A stretch of 64,000 nucleotides of DNA from Gonatopus flavifemur (Eukaryota; Arthropoda; Insecta; Hymenoptera; Dryinidae): assembly GCA_018340375.1 (NCBI GenBank), contig JAFFJZ010000007.1, positions 25,704,001 through 25,768,000 of the forward strand, written 5' to 3'. Within the stretch, counting starts at the first letter, position 1, and the number at the start of each line of letters is the position of its first letter. The translations under genes and the position numbers were made by a program. Under the pieces are notes generated by a model. The model saw only the letters and a list, made by a program, of their open reading frames with translations, did not search any database and was not told where the DNA came from. Below, piece after piece: positions 34,985 to 46,912 of the stretch.

Positions 34985-35369
34985 ACGTATGTGCTTTATT
35001 TTCCACATACATCCAAAATGCATAATGTATATACTATAATAGTATACATATATAAACCTCTACGTATCATGTAAATCAAATCTATACATAGCCACTATAC
35101 ATAGGGTACGTGTGTAGATTTTTTTCTTCACATTCTTCCAGTATTCAAATTCATACATTATGAATATCGAACATACATTTTGTAATTGAAATCGAAATCT
35201 AAAAATGTATAATTTCTAAAATTGATTTAGGGTGAGGAAAAAAAGGAAAGCTGCTTATAAAAAATGAAGGTATACATAAAGATTGAAGGAACTTTACAGA
35301 ATAGGGGAAAATTACTTTGTTTTTTCCCTCCTTTTATCTTTCCTCTTTTTTTTTCCTCACTGATAATCA

Positions 35370-35590
35370 GTAGAAGAACGAGGTAGACGTTGAAGAGGCC
35401 GAAGAACTAGCGCAGCCAGAGAAGATTGGCAATTTTCGCAAAATTAAGCGAATTAAATTGAATTATGACGAGCTGGTGACGTCAGCCTTGTAACTCGCTG
35501 AATTAACGAGAAATGCAACCATCTCTCCTTCCTATTCTCTTCTCACTTTTTCCTCCTCTCTCTTTCTGCCCTCGCACAAGTATGTACTTA
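35370..35590. promoter_or_regulatory. Less AT-rich patch with a CRE-like octamer
   Basis: This non-repetitive patch contains the full palindrome TGACGTCA at 35477-35484, the binding site class of CREB/ATF bZIP factors. It is followed by a pyrimidine-rich tract (about 35520-35575). No reading frame is recognised. It could be an enhancer or a promoter of an unannotated transcript. This rests on one motif. Confidence 0.28.
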
Positions 35591-36008
35591 TCTCTTTTTT
35601 GAATCAACGATTTCAATCGCGTGTATATTTATTTATTCTTTTTTTCATAGGTCCATATCTGAATCCTCAAGAAGAAAAAAGATGTAGAAACAATATGTGT
35701 AACAAATTCTCTTGATTCCAGTTGAATCGGTAATGGAGAGAATGAGTACGGGGCATTGTCTATTATGCTTCATTATTGATTGTGAAATGAGAAAACAATG
35801 TAACTATTGTACTATTATTTGTCCTTTTATCTTTCATTATTAATATGAATTATTAACGGAAACATTCATTATGGGTATATGATATCTTCTACGCACATAA
35901 TGCAATAATACGATGTTTCTTGTGCTCGCACTGATGAAAAAAATTCACTAACTCGATGAAATTTATTCGTAGTTAATGAATTACTTATTTGGAGTTATCT
36001 TCCCGAGA

Positions 36009-36320
36009 AAAAAAGATTAGATCTACTGAGATCTAGGTAGATCTCTTGAGATATATTTAGATCCCTTCAGATCTAAATGTTGGCAAAAAAAGATCTACGG
36101 AGATCCACAGAGATCTCTAGAGATCTTCAGAAATCTATTTGAATTTTCCCATATTTTTTCGAATTCCTTGCAAAATTAGAATCTTTGGAAGTGAGTGGAT
36201 ATCAGAAAACTCCAAAGATTGTTGCCTAAGTTGAGATGTTCAGATGTAAGTAGATATGAACAGATTTGTAGAGATTTTTGCCAAAATTTGGATCTGATGA
36301 GATCTACTTGAATCCTTTGT
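36009..36320. repeat. AGATCT-rich imperfect inverted repeat
   Basis: The word AGATCT or AGATCTAC recurs about ten times. AGATCTACTGAGATCT on the left opposes GATGAGATCTACTTGA on the right. A related but distinct AGATATCTT-rich block lies at 42.93-43.27 kb. Both look like decayed foldback elements built of short self-complementary words. Confidence 0.6.
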
Positions 36321-36813
36321 CCATTTGTCTTGATGAACAGTATTCCTTGATGATGATTTGAAATGGACCGTAAGAAAAACTGTTGAAAATGATACGAAAT
36401 CTTGTACAAAAAGGGATAATAAATTCCATAAAAAATGGTAGTACGGAATTTCGCGTAAAAAATGATACTGGATTTGATACTTTTGTAACAATGATGCTGA
36501 AGAATATAGTATCATATGAAACAATAATACAAAATTCCGTAGCAGCGGTACGTAAAAGCTTCATATCATGTTATGAAGTTTTGTCCGGATTGGTCTGATA
36601 TATTGCATTCTTTAAATGTGAAATATAAAATTATGAAGTTGAAAATAGCGGTTAAAAATTGGCAACCGACTGTTGTAACTTTTGGTTCAACTCGATTCGA
36701 ATATTTTCCATATCAGGAATTGATATGAGTAGTTTTCAACTAACTGGTTTGGCTATTTGAATACTTGATAAAATGATTCCATCTACACTGAGAGAAAAAA
36801 AATGCAAAAAGTG

Positions 36814-36958
36814 CAATCTTTATGAACAGATTAGAAACATTGAGGATAATAGAAGATAATCGCTCAACATTAGTTCAATAAATTACTATTGAAATAGTAA
36901 ATGCTGAGCGATTATCTTCTATTATTCGCGATGTCTTCAATCTGTTGATAAAGGTTGC
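36814..36958. repeat. Hairpin with 60-bp arms
   Basis: GCAATCTTTATGAACAGATT, then GAAGATAATCGCTCAACATT, is mirrored by AATGCTGAGCGATTATCTTC and AATCTGTTGATAAAGGTTGC. The loop is short. Just outside are CACTGAGAGAAAAAAA and TTTCCACACGCAG, suggesting a CACTG-type foldback MITE. Confidence 0.7.
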
Positions 36959-38009
36959 AATTTCCACACGCAGACCAAGGTTGCTTAAAATATTATTACA
37001 CTTTACATTGAAGTAAGAACATTGTGGGGTTATGTATTATGTTTTTTCATTAATTCTCCCAGGGTACACTATCGTTATTTGCCGTTGAGGGTACATTGGG
37101 TTCACAATACCCAAGCGATTTTCAATTGCTTATATCTCAGAATGGAAAAATCATACAGCAATGTTTTTTCTTCAAATTGAACGTCAAAATCTCAGGAAAA
37201 CGCCTGTGAAATTTGCTTTTTTCTCACTATAATAAGTCCTCCGATATTTGAAAAAATACAAGAACATTTTTGGAAAAAATCGGTTTTTTTTCAAGCTGTT
37301 GTACCTTCATAAAAAAAACACATAAATTAACTTCATAGGTAATCTCCTGAAAGCTGAAGCTGAAGTTTTGAAAAGTATATTGTTTTGAAAGTTTGAAAGT
37401 CAGTGTCTTTCAAAATGTGTTTTCGAACTATGGAGAGTACTTTTATTCGGTATATTGGGTATTGAATCATTTGAAATTTTTTGTAGTTCAGTTTACAACT
37501 AAGAATAGTAAATTTCAAAATTATCCTCCTCCTGGATAAACAATTGTGACGCCTGCCGTACTTTCGAGTGAGTCTCCATCGTTCTGTACTAACGATAAAT
37601 TTTGAAAATAACGTTTCAATATTTACAAACATACCTCAATATCACGGTGAAACACTATTACTGTTCATTCTGTACACAAATAAACAGTTTAAACGACAAT
37701 ACAGATGAATTAAAAAAATTAACTACTCTCATTTTGTGACACTCAGGGTATACTGGATGTCAAGTACCCGCAAAAAATTTTCAAATTTTTCTCTTTCTGC
37801 AGATAAAGCAGTGCTGAACTGGCTCGCAGGTCCATTCGAAGTAGTTCTTTACAAAGGATCCCCCCCCTCCATAACCAACTCTCCACCCCTCCCCGAAGAT
37901 GTACGCGAAATACAACTTTGTAAATTAAAATTACTATACTTTCTAGTAAAGAGTGATAAAATTCTGTTATTTATTGCTACAAAGTATAGTAATTTGAATG
38001 ACAAAACAT

Positions 38010-38621
38010 TCCAAGTAGCTACAGAATATCCTATGAACGTTCTAAGAATATTCGAAATATGTTCTATCGACACTCCGGTAAGTCCGTTTCATAGGTGCTA
38101 TACATATACATTGGACGTATGTAATGGAATATAAGACGGTACGTCAATCGAACGTGGATTGAATGGATATCGTACATTTCGAATGCACTATGTACTTTCT
38201 AAACATATTTGAACCAGTCTCATTTGAATATTCTATGAACGTTCGTTACATGTTCTTCGTATCTCATTCGTACATTCTACGAACGTTTCTATTTCGTATA
38301 TACATCGAACTTCCGTTGCTGCTTGCCATACGAAATAGAAACGTTCGTAGAATGTACGAATGCGATACGAAGAATATATATATGATGAACGTTCATAGAA
38401 TATTCGAATGAGACTGTTTTAAATATACTTAGAACGTAAATAGTACAGTCGAAATGTACGATATTTATTCAATCGACGTTCAATTAACGTACCGTCGTAT
38501 ATTCGATTACATAAGTTCGATGAATATACATAGCACCTATGAAACAGTCTCATTCGAATGTACATAGAACATATTTCGAATATTCGAAGAACATTCATAG
38601 TATATTCTGGTGCTACTTGGG
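38010..38621. mobile_element. 612-bp long palindromic element J
   Basis: The ends CCAAGTAGCTACAGAATAT and ATATTCTGGTGCTACTTGG are inverted, and pairing runs through almost the whole element. Examples are CGAACGTTTCTATTTCGTA with TACGAAATAGAAACGTTCG, around a loop of about 30 nt at 38.32 kb. The right terminus resembles that of 44345-45101. Open frames here are palindrome by-products. Confidence 0.82.
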
Positions 38622-39002
38622 TAACCTCACAATTTGATTTCGCCCTTACTTTACTGTGAAGTGAAGTAATTTTGTAGGTAAATTTTTTCTGCGTGTACGC
38701 CTCTTTCTCTCAGTATAAAGTTGCATGAATTGGCTGTAATGTTGCCACAACCTGAAAGTTACGATTTGGCTGAACCTTTCGAACTGAGCTCCACTGTGAA
38801 AAAAATCTGCCTTGAACTTTATAAGAATATTATGAATTTCATAATAAAATATTCAGTTCAATGATATAATTCTCAAGGATAAGAATTTTTTTTCTGAATT
38901 TTAATAACATATTTCTGAAATTCAATAAATACTTGTTACATTTCAGTGAGAAATTCTAAAATTTCATCACTGATATGAAATTTAAGCACTAGATATTGAG
39001 TA

Positions 39003-39222
39003 CACGGAGAGGAAAGTTATATTATAAATTACTATCTCGCTAGCACGTAAGGAACAGAATTACTCATATGATACCATTTAGTCTCACACTTTCTATAACT
39101 ACTATATTTGATAGTAACTGATTTTCAAAAGGTGTCAGACTAAATGATATCATATGGGCGAGTCTGTCCCATACGTACTAGCGAAATAGTAATTTATAAT
39201 ACATATAACTTTCCTCCACGTG
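39003..39222. mobile_element. CACGG foldback MITE, TA target
   Basis: The ends CACGGAGAGGAAAGTTAT and ATAACTTTCCTCCACGTG are flanked by TA (39001-39002, 39223-39224). The arms continue through TATTATAAATTACTATCTCGCTAG-type sequence, and CATATGATACCATTTAGTCT is mirrored near the centre. Confidence 0.83.
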
Positions 39223-39224
39223 TA

Positions 39225-39411
39225 CACGCAAAAAATACTCATCATATTGACCAAAATTTGAAATAAAATTTGGGACAGGGACAACTTTGAAGTATAATTA
39301 ACTGCAACTGCCATCAAATTTATTCCAATTCAGTTAGAATTACCACAATTTGTTTTACATGGTAATAGAAATTGTACCTGTCGCAGAATTTACCGCAAAT
39401 TTTTTTCCGTG
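39225..39411. mobile_element. Possible CACG-ended foldback, adjacent to the previous one
   Basis: It begins CACGCAAAAAATACTC directly after the TA of the previous element and ends GCAAATTTTTTTCCGTG. Pairing between the arms is weak. The boundary is an inference from the termini. Confidence 0.4.
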
Positions 39412-39644
39412 ATATTAAATTTCATATGGAAATATAATATTTCATAAACAATTTCGTATTGAATTCAAGAATTCTTCTAACAGTGTCGGTCACGCTTCGA
39501 ACCACGCACCAAGCCGAGCTGAGCCGAGCTGAGCTTTTAGTTGTCAATTGAAAAAACTGTATAAAGAACCATGTATCACGTCCATGTTTCGTATTCGTAG
39601 GAGAAGGCTGGGTAATGGCGCGCTCTCAAAAAAACATGTTTATA

Positions 39645-39892
39645 CATTGAAAAAAAATGTCTGCCAGCCAAATGAATATTTATTTGTCCTGTACCAAAGA
39701 AATATTTATTAGAACTAACAAAATATTCTTTGAAACCAAAATAATTTATTTGAATCAAATAAACGGTTATAATCATTCATTTGATTCGAATAAATTATTT
39801 TGGTTTCAAAGAATATTCCGTTAGTTCTAATAAATATTGCTTTGGTACAGGACAAATAAATATTTATTTGGCTGGAAGACATTTTTTCAGTG
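39645..39892. mobile_element. CATTG/CAGTG foldback MITE, near-perfect
   Basis: A 248-bp hairpin, CATTGAAAAAAAATGTCT to AGACATTTTTTCAGTG, flanked by TA. The arms of about 115 nt (through CAAATGAATATTTATTTGTC and TTGAAACCAAAATAATTTAT) pair with few mismatches, so it is among the younger elements here. Confidence 0.87.
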
Positions 39893-40037
39893 TAATTTCG
39901 CCCAAAAAAAATAAGATTAGTATCGATGATCAGGGAATTGATCAAATGACAAACAGTATATAACAAAATGATGAAACACCTAAGCAAAAAAAAAACTCTG
40001 GTTACAAAACAAAAATCTTACAAATCGCAGTTTTATC

Positions 40038-40264
40038 ATGTTTCTGAACTTTGAATCGTTTATTGAAACGAATTACTAATTGAATACCTGAATATTCAGG
40101 TCTTATAGGCCAAAAATCTCGCAGTACACTTTTTAAATGATTTCTGCGAATCCAATCAGTTAATTCGAGAAGATAAATAACGATGATTCATGAAATTTCA
40201 TGTGTTTGAATATTCGTTCCATTCTCATAAACGATTCAAACTTCAAGGACATGTTTCATCAACC
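40038..40264. repeat. Repeat AA as a foldback
   Basis: CATGTTTCTGAACTTTGAATCG on the left opposes CGATTCAAACTTCAAGGACATG on the right. This is the same word as at 3.06 kb. Target duplication is not recognised. Confidence 0.5.
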
Positions 40265-40518
40265 ATGTCTGACAACACCGTACCTCAACATACAACATGC
40301 TTAGTCAGCTTGTTTTCCTCTTCTGAAAAAAAATTGCTTTTCTACCCAAACTAGGATTATAATCTCCTTTTTCCAAAATATCTCTAAAAAAAACTCTTAT
40401 AAACCCAGTTAACACAGTTTGTAACATCAACATCACTGTTATGTAACATTTGCCTTTGTTATGTAACAGTTGTATTGACGTTACGCTATGTGTTCGCTGG
40501 CGAAGTTCTGGCAACTTC

Positions 40519-41018
40519 TCTGAAGAAAACATGCAGCTCCAACGAACGTTCGAAAGTGATAGGTCAGCCGGAAGTTCCGTTGAAGCTGACTTTCAGGTTC
40601 GTAAACGTTCTACAGAGTTTAAATGAACATTAGGATGTCCAATTGAGAAGGATTTCAAGAGGAGTTCATAGAACTTTCATTGCAGATTTTCCAAAGATTC
40701 ATTCGAGTTTCAGTTGAATACGTTTCAGAGGGAATTATAATTGTTCTCCTCCATCCTTCATTTTTTTCGTGAAAAAAAAACTCATCTTCAAGAATTGGAA
40801 CTCGAGTAAATGTTCGGGGAACCTTTGATGAGCGTTCTTTGAATCGTTCTTGATATTATTCCCAAGTGGACATTGTAATGTTCCACATTTACATTGTTTG
40901 ACATTGTAATGACTTCCGTCGAATGTTTACGAATCCAAACTTGAGCCCCAACGGAGCTTTAGTCTAATCTATGTTGATCTATTCTGAACGTTTGTCGGAG
41001 CTTCATGTCCTATTCGGG
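40519..41018. mobile_element. Inverted-repeat element X, copy 1
   Basis: The ends TCTGAAGAAAACATGCAGCTCC (left) and GGAGCTTCATGTCCTATTCGGG (right) are inverted and match the ends of the element that splits the mariner frame at 63.6 kb. TC lies outside both ends. The interior holds repeated GAACGTT-type words and no frame. Confidence 0.72.
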
Positions 41019-42589
41019 TCTTCTATTGTTCTACTAGAATTGACAACCTCCAACACTTCATTTTTTACGGGTATTTCAATCCTGTGTTTTCGTTTTGGTA
41101 TAGTTTCCATCTTTCGAAATTTTAATATAATATTCATCATATATTTTTATATACTTGACAATACCTCGTCCTTGTTCGATGGACTTGCTTTGTATCGAGA
41201 GGATATCTTTTCAGTTCAAGAAAAATTCAAAACCTAAATTTGACCCGAAACAATATTTTCTCAATTCAAAGCCAGTTTATTCAGAACAAATAAAATATTG
41301 TTTTCGTTATATACGAAACAATGGGTGGGAAATCAAGAAGACGTTTTTTCTGTGTACCACGTCTTACGCACTTGAAGATTTTCGAAGAAAATAAAATGGA
41401 GCCTGGTTTGTGAAAAAAAGAGATCGTGTTTTCCAGAAAAAATACCACATTACTGTTGGATGAAGAGAAAGTATCAAATTTCAACGGGGAATAATAGGGT
41501 ATTCTCCAAACTTGATTTCGGATATTGCAACCTTCATATACGTTAATTCCGTTTGAGGGGAGAGCGCACAATAAAAAGACACGATAGACGCTTCTACATG
41601 ATTATTACATTAGAATGCAAAATTATGAACTTTGAACCTTGAAGTTAATCAATCCATTTGGACCAACTTTTTATTTTGGCCTGGACACAAATGACCCATG
41701 ATTACCGTTTGAGGGTTAATAAACATAGTTCAGTATGATATTATTTTGGTTTTCATCATACTTGAATTTCAGTAGATATTTTGCTGAAAAATTAACTGTG
41801 GGATACTACACCGACTTGTCCTATTACAATATCTTAGCAAATTTAGAAAATTTAATTAACAAATGTACGAATATGACTCAAATTAATTTAATCATTAGAA
41901 ATTAGAAATACAAATAATAATCGAATTTTATGATTTTTTTTTTCATTACAGAGCACTACACAGTGAATTTCGAGGAGGAAAAACAAAACCAGGAAAGCAA
42001 GGAACAAAGTATTTCACAAATATATTGTATAACATCGGTCTCTGTTCATCCAAAAATTTTCTTCGCTCTGAACTCTAGGTCCGGTTAAAATTCAAACAAG
42101 AAACGAAGGATATCGTTGAGATGCGACAAGAATATTAACGACACGGAAAATTCGTCGGAGCGTTACGCTGGTAGGCCTGACTCTTTGCTGTGCCCGTGTC
42201 ATTTCTACTGGGTGAGCAAAATTTCAGGTGTGTCAGCAATATCGCATCCTCATCTTCCTCAACAAAATATGACAAAGAGAACAGGAAATTCGAATCACTG
42301 CGAATGCATCAGAAGAATGACAAGAGTGTATTCTATTTGGAACAGTACGTTTTATAATACTGACCGCGCTATACGCGTCTGTGATTTTCAAAACGTCAGA
42401 GCATATTGAGAGGTGATAGATTTATTCCAAAAACTATGACATTACCGTCATACACTGTGAACTTATATTATACTCCAAGTGAATATTTATAGTTGCATAA
42501 AAATTGTATCCGATGGGAAGATTTTTGTAAGAATATGGGAAAACGTTCAAGATTATACATAATTTGTGTATAATTCAATATTGTTTATG
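41019..42589. other. Anonymous DNA including a less AT-rich patch
   Basis: No gene is supported. The patch at about 41950-42420 is non-repetitive and less AT-rich. It follows a T-rich tract ending TTTCATTACAG that looks like a splice acceptor (41929-41951), and one frame stays open from 42116 to 42409. No protein family is recognised. It may be an exon of a non-coding or lineage-specific transcript. Confidence 0.35.
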
Positions 42590-42697
42590 CACGAAAAAAA
42601 ATGTTGAGCTGTACCAGCTAAATTTTAGCTGCTGCAGCGAAATATCTAGCAATGATAGCTAAAATCTAGCTGATACAGCTAGACATTTTTATCCGTG
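42590..42697. mobile_element. Short CACG foldback MITE, TG target
   Basis: A 108-bp element with ends CACGAAAAAAAATGT and ACATTTTTATCCGTG. The arms are made of AGCTGTACCAGCTAAA and TAGCTGATACAGCT. TG lies outside both ends (42588-42589 and 42698-42699). Confidence 0.8.
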
Positions 42698-42929
42698 TGG
42701 ATAATTTGCTCAAGCTGTTAAGACCGGGTCTATAGCTATGTAGATGATAGGTTAAGTAGACAAGTGCGAACCCCTTCCAAAAAATGAGAATTTTTCAGAC
42801 AGGAAAAAGCATACTTCAAATACTTATCGAGAGGAAGTAAAATAAGAATCTCGAAAAAATCTTTCCTTCATGCTAATTCAAAATTACTATTTTTGCATTC
42901 TTATTATTCACAACACCTTGAATATATCG

Positions 42930-43270
42930 TAAAGGGATCTTAAACGTATCTTTGAGATATCTTAGAGATTACTTTGAGATATCTTCAAGATATATTGGAG
43001 ATATTCAAAATATAACTTTGAGATATGTTGAAAATATCCTAAACATAATTTCAAGATACCTCAAAGATGTCTGAAATGAGAGTTTGTACGATGATCTTAA
43101 TTCCATCTTGCAAGAGCGTCTTGGAAGAGATCTCAAAAGACATCTTTGAGTTATCTGATCATGTTGCACGAGACATCTTTTATGTATCTTCATGATAACT
43201 TTGCGGAAAAATCTCAAGATATTTCAAGATCCATTCAGATGTCTTCAAGATATCTTTAAGATATCTTTTT
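42930..43270. repeat. AGATATCTT-rich imperfect inverted repeat
   Basis: Words such as TTTGAGATATCTT and AAGATATCTTTAAGATATCTT recur throughout and oppose each other across the block. It parallels the AGATCT block at 36.0 kb. Clear terminal bases were not found. Confidence 0.55.
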
Positions 43271-43280
43271 GTTTGTTGGA

Positions 43281-43287
<7 letters not shown>

Positions 43288-43319
<32 letters not shown>
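43288..43319. repeat. (TA)n microsatellite
   Basis: A run of about 32 bp of TA dinucleotides immediately following the AGATATCTT-rich block, with further TATATA words to 43372. Confidence 0.9.
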
Positions 43320-43321
<2 letters not shown>

Positions 43322-44344
43322 CATATATAACTGGTATATAAGATATATTAAATTATATATATATTGTATATAATTTTGAAAATTTTTCCATTCAGGATAG
43401 TTGAAAGTCACTGAATCAATTTCTGATATGAAAAATATTTGAATCAAGTTCAATCAAGAGTTGCAAAAATCGACTTCTAACTCTTGGCCGCTAGGGAGTT
43501 TGATATTCCCTGATGACAATGTTGAATCTCGTCGGTACTATGTCAAAACCTCGTATACCGTTTTTCGACAGCATCGAGATTCCATCGGAAATATCATCAG
43601 TACACACCAAATACACATATAATCAAGTTATATGTGATCAATTATGTTCACTTAACAATAATCGAAGGCCTCTTTGTTTATAAAAGTCTTGTTCATAGGT
43701 GTATTAGCATGTGCTGACCATTTTTCCGATGGAACCACCAAACCGTCAAAAATCAAGATACGAGGTTCTGTCATAGTACCGACGATTTGTACAGTTGAAT
43801 TTTCAACAATTTTCTATCTGTTTTCAAAAATATTGAGAACGATTCAAAAAGTCAACAAATTTGACGAAAATACTTCAATTCTTAGAGATTTTGGGATTGA
43901 TTTTCCTTAGAAATTGCATATGAAAAGTTTTAGAAGGCATTTAAATCATTTTCCTCATTCATAACGTTGACTAACATTGATAGTTAAATACAAGACATTT
44001 GAATGACGTAAGTATCCAATATCGTATTATTAAGAGAATGTGTTTGAAATCGAGTTGTAATATTATCAGTGCAAGGTTGTCGCCGATGTATCAAGTAGTC
44101 TGTATACTGTATATCGTACTGCGAATAAAAAATGTATACGTGTACACCTACGTCGTATGTATGAATAATAAAAATCAATAAAATAAGATCTAATAATCAA
44201 AAATCATACTAACAAGTTGTGGTATAAGATTATTAAGTATGACTGTGGATTGTACAATTTTATGTAACATGTCATTTTCTACTAAGCAGTTCATTATTCA
44301 AATCTTACTACTCCATTCTGGAAAATGCTGAAACTCTCCTACTA

Positions 44345-45101
44345 TCCCATGTAACACAGAATATTCTGAAAATATTCTCACAACATCCGACGAATGTACC
44401 TGATCGAATATCCTCACAAAAAGCGTAGAAGATTCGTAAATATTCATAGAAGATTCTTAGAACATTCGAAAGAGACTGTTTCGAATATTCTAGGAATGTT
44501 CGTACAATATTGTAGTATTGATGAGCAACGCATGCGCAAGTATCGTGACGACATGGATTGAGTAATGGTGGATAATGTTGTTGACAGGCTACAGACCCTT
44601 GGACAATATATTATTTTAATTTGTGTTTTGGGAATAAAAAATCTATGAAAGGTGCATTTGAAAATCGCAAATGTTCTCTGAGAGTGCCATGTGTGAAAAA
44701 TATTCCTCAAAAGTGTAATAAAATATGCAGAAATGCCGTATATATTATGATCGCCTGTTGCGATCATAAGTATCTCATCCATCCATGTGAATCCATAATA
44801 TTGCTAACAATTCGTGATTACAGATGTCTATAATAATCAAAAATCTTGATTGGGAAGTAGTTTTCGGGGACATGCAAAAGTTTATATTGACGGGAATTTG
44901 CATTTTAACAGCATTTTTTTCACAACATTCCCACAATATTCGTGGCATCATCTTCTGAGAATATTTGAAACAGTCCCGTTCAAACATTCTGAGAATATGC
45001 GTAGAATATATTCGTACGTAATAAGAATCTCCATAGAATATTCGAATATCCTCAACGTATAATCTCAGAACATTCTCAGAACGTGCGTGTGCTACCTGGG
45101 A
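44345..45101. mobile_element. CCAGGTAG-ended element J2, TA target
   Basis: A 757-bp element with ends TCCCATGTAACACAGAAT and GTGTGCTACCTGGGA, flanked by TA. Its subterminal inverted GAATATTCTGA and CATTCTCAGAAC words parallel element J at 38 kb. Open frames inside are by-products. Confidence 0.75.
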
Positions 45102-45244
45102 TAATTGTAATTGGACTTTTACACATGAGAATATATGTTGTTCGAATCCAACTTGTAGAAGAACTTTAATGGAACAGACTTTCATGAACTTATTTAGATA
45201 GTCTCCCGCAAAGAGCTCCCGTTATGCTAATCAATCATTATGAA

Positions 45245-45448
45245 ATCATATCTCAAAAATTAACTCTAGATGAACAACTTAATGTTCAGACGGAACTGAT
45301 ATCGAGGTTCCATAATGAATTGTCCAGGCATTCATTGAATTCTTCTTGAATTCATTTTTGGTCGCATAACGGGCACTATTCAAGAAGTTTTTAAGAAGGC
45401 TTTATAAATTCAAATCAATCATTTGTACTGGCTGGGAATACACAGTCC
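45245..45448 (+). repeat. Dispersed repeat CC, copy 2
   Basis: It shares TTGGTCGCATAAC, GAATTCTTCTTGAATTCAT and AAATTCAAATCAATCATTTG with the copy at 7.02-7.19 kb. It ends next to the TTAA-flanked element K. Confidence 0.55.
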
Positions 45449-45454
45449 CATTAA

Positions 45455-45610
45455 GGAGACACTAGCGCCGGGACATTAGCCAAATTTGTCGTGTAAAATT
45501 TCTATAGACATTCAAGAAATGCTGTATAGAGCGATATTTTGAAAATATTCAAGCATTGTGAAGAAATCTTACACGAGAGATTTGGCTAAAGTCCTGGCGC
45601 TGGTATCCCC
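45455..45610. mobile_element. TTAA-target foldback MITE K, copy 2
   Basis: A 156-bp hairpin with ends GGAGACACTAGCGCCGGGAC and GTCCTGGCGCTGGTATCCCC, flanked by TTAA at 45451-45454 and 45611-45614. It is shorter than copy 1 (25.8 kb) but has the same arms. Confidence 0.87.
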
Positions 45611-45646
45611 TTAAGTAGAGAATTATTGATTTGGTATTGTCATTAT

Positions 45647-45763
45647 GGAGCCTTCTGAAGAAGTTGATCTGATCTGATCTGGGTGATCGGATCAGCTTCT
45701 CAACCAATCAAAAAGGTTGAAAAGTGATCCAGATCACCTAGATCAACTACTTCGGAAGGCTCT
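45647..45763. repeat. Short hairpin DD
   Basis: GGAGCCTTCTGAAGAAGTTG and GATCTGGGTGATCGGATCA on the left oppose TGATCCAGATCACC and CTACTTCGGAAGGCTC on the right. It is probably another foldback MITE; the family has no second copy in the window. Confidence 0.6.
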
Positions 45764-45812
45764 TATGTGTTTATTCTTCTCAGTGTATGATGGTACCAAT
45801 TTATAATATATT

Positions 45813-45951
45813 GGATGATATTTGACAATATCAATATTTTGTTATAAGAAAAATTTCGTCAAGTTTCTATTGAATTTTTTTGAAATATCGATCGGCACTT
45901 GATACAAATTTTATAAAGAATATCGATGCCGTTGAATATTGCTCATCATTA
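45813..45951. mobile_element. Degenerate D-type MITE
   Basis: It has TTGGATGATATTTGACAATATC at the left and GAATATTGCTCATCATTAACTC at the right. The AT-rich core TTGAATTTTTTTGAAATATCG is like that of D at 23.5 kb. No clean duplication is seen. Confidence 0.5.
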
Positions 45952-46550
45952 ACTCATGGACATTTCGAACGTCGAGTTTCTAGCATTCGACATCGCAGGA
46001 AAAGAGATGTCACACAGTGTTTCTCTTTTCTTCCAATATTTGACGCTAAACGCTGGACGCTCGAAATATTCTCCGAATTGACATTCTAATACACGGTAAA
46101 TCCCCGTAGCTCATGTATGGTGGAGTATCGGAGCTCTCAGATACATTCCCAAGCATGGAGAAACGAACGGCCCGATGCCAGCTCTTATTATGGGCGCGAT
46201 ATCCGCAATGATCACTGTAGGCCGATATACAACCGGTGTTCATGTCGATATTTGATAACTCTTCCTGACTGACAGTTCCAAATATAGCCTTCAACTTGGA
46301 AACGTGTAAATAAATGAATTGTAGGCCCCCTTGTAGAAATCTGATCAGGCATTCCTTATCTTTAATGAGGTCCTGATCAGGTTAGAATCCGGAAACCGTG
46401 AACAAGGAAAATCTTATGAGGCCCTTACAAGGGACTCATCTGATTTCCCTATTAGAATCCAAATAGAGTTGTAACGTAGGTGTACAATAGGGTTCGGATG
46501 AGATTTCTATGAAATCGAGCGAAATCGGGAAAACCGTAAGAAAACCGATA

Positions 46551-46845
46551 GAGTATCGTAAACCCTAAACTTCATAATCCCTGAAATCATATGCCCGAAA
46601 CTCAGAAGATCGAAGTTGCATAAATCCGAATAAAAAATTATGAATTCTAGTATAAATCAATTATTAGATAATTTTATACAATTTAAAAGTGAAATGTGCT
46701 TCTGTTGATGGTTTATCGATGCTCTAAGTCATATAAAAGTATCTAATAAATGATTTATACTAAAGTTCAAAATTTTTTATTCGGGGTTATGCAACTTCGG
46801 GCTTCTGGAATTCGGGCATATGATTTTAGGGCTTACGGGGGACTC
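46551..46845. mobile_element. Foldback element P, TA target
   Basis: GAGTATCGTAAACCCTAAA and AATCATATGCCCGAAACTC on the left oppose ATTCGGGCATATGATTTTAG and GGGCTTACGGGGGACTC on the right, with TA outside. The phrases TTATTCGGG and CTTCGGG link it to the smaller hairpin at 48.8 kb. Confidence 0.72.
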
Positions 46846-46912
46846 TACCAACGAAACCTGATAGGGAATCAAGCATGCCTTGTCTGGGTTGATAATCGCT
46901 AGCAAAGCTGCC

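Noticed and set aside
37736..38134. A 132-codon open frame
   Set aside because: It enters the long palindromic element J at 38010 and has no recognisable family motif. Its repeated IRM/FE-type words come from GAATATTC repeats.
44444..45185. Two open frames of 112 and 136 codons on the minus strand
   Set aside because: Both lie within or across the TA-flanked element J2 and reflect its repeated GAATATTC words.
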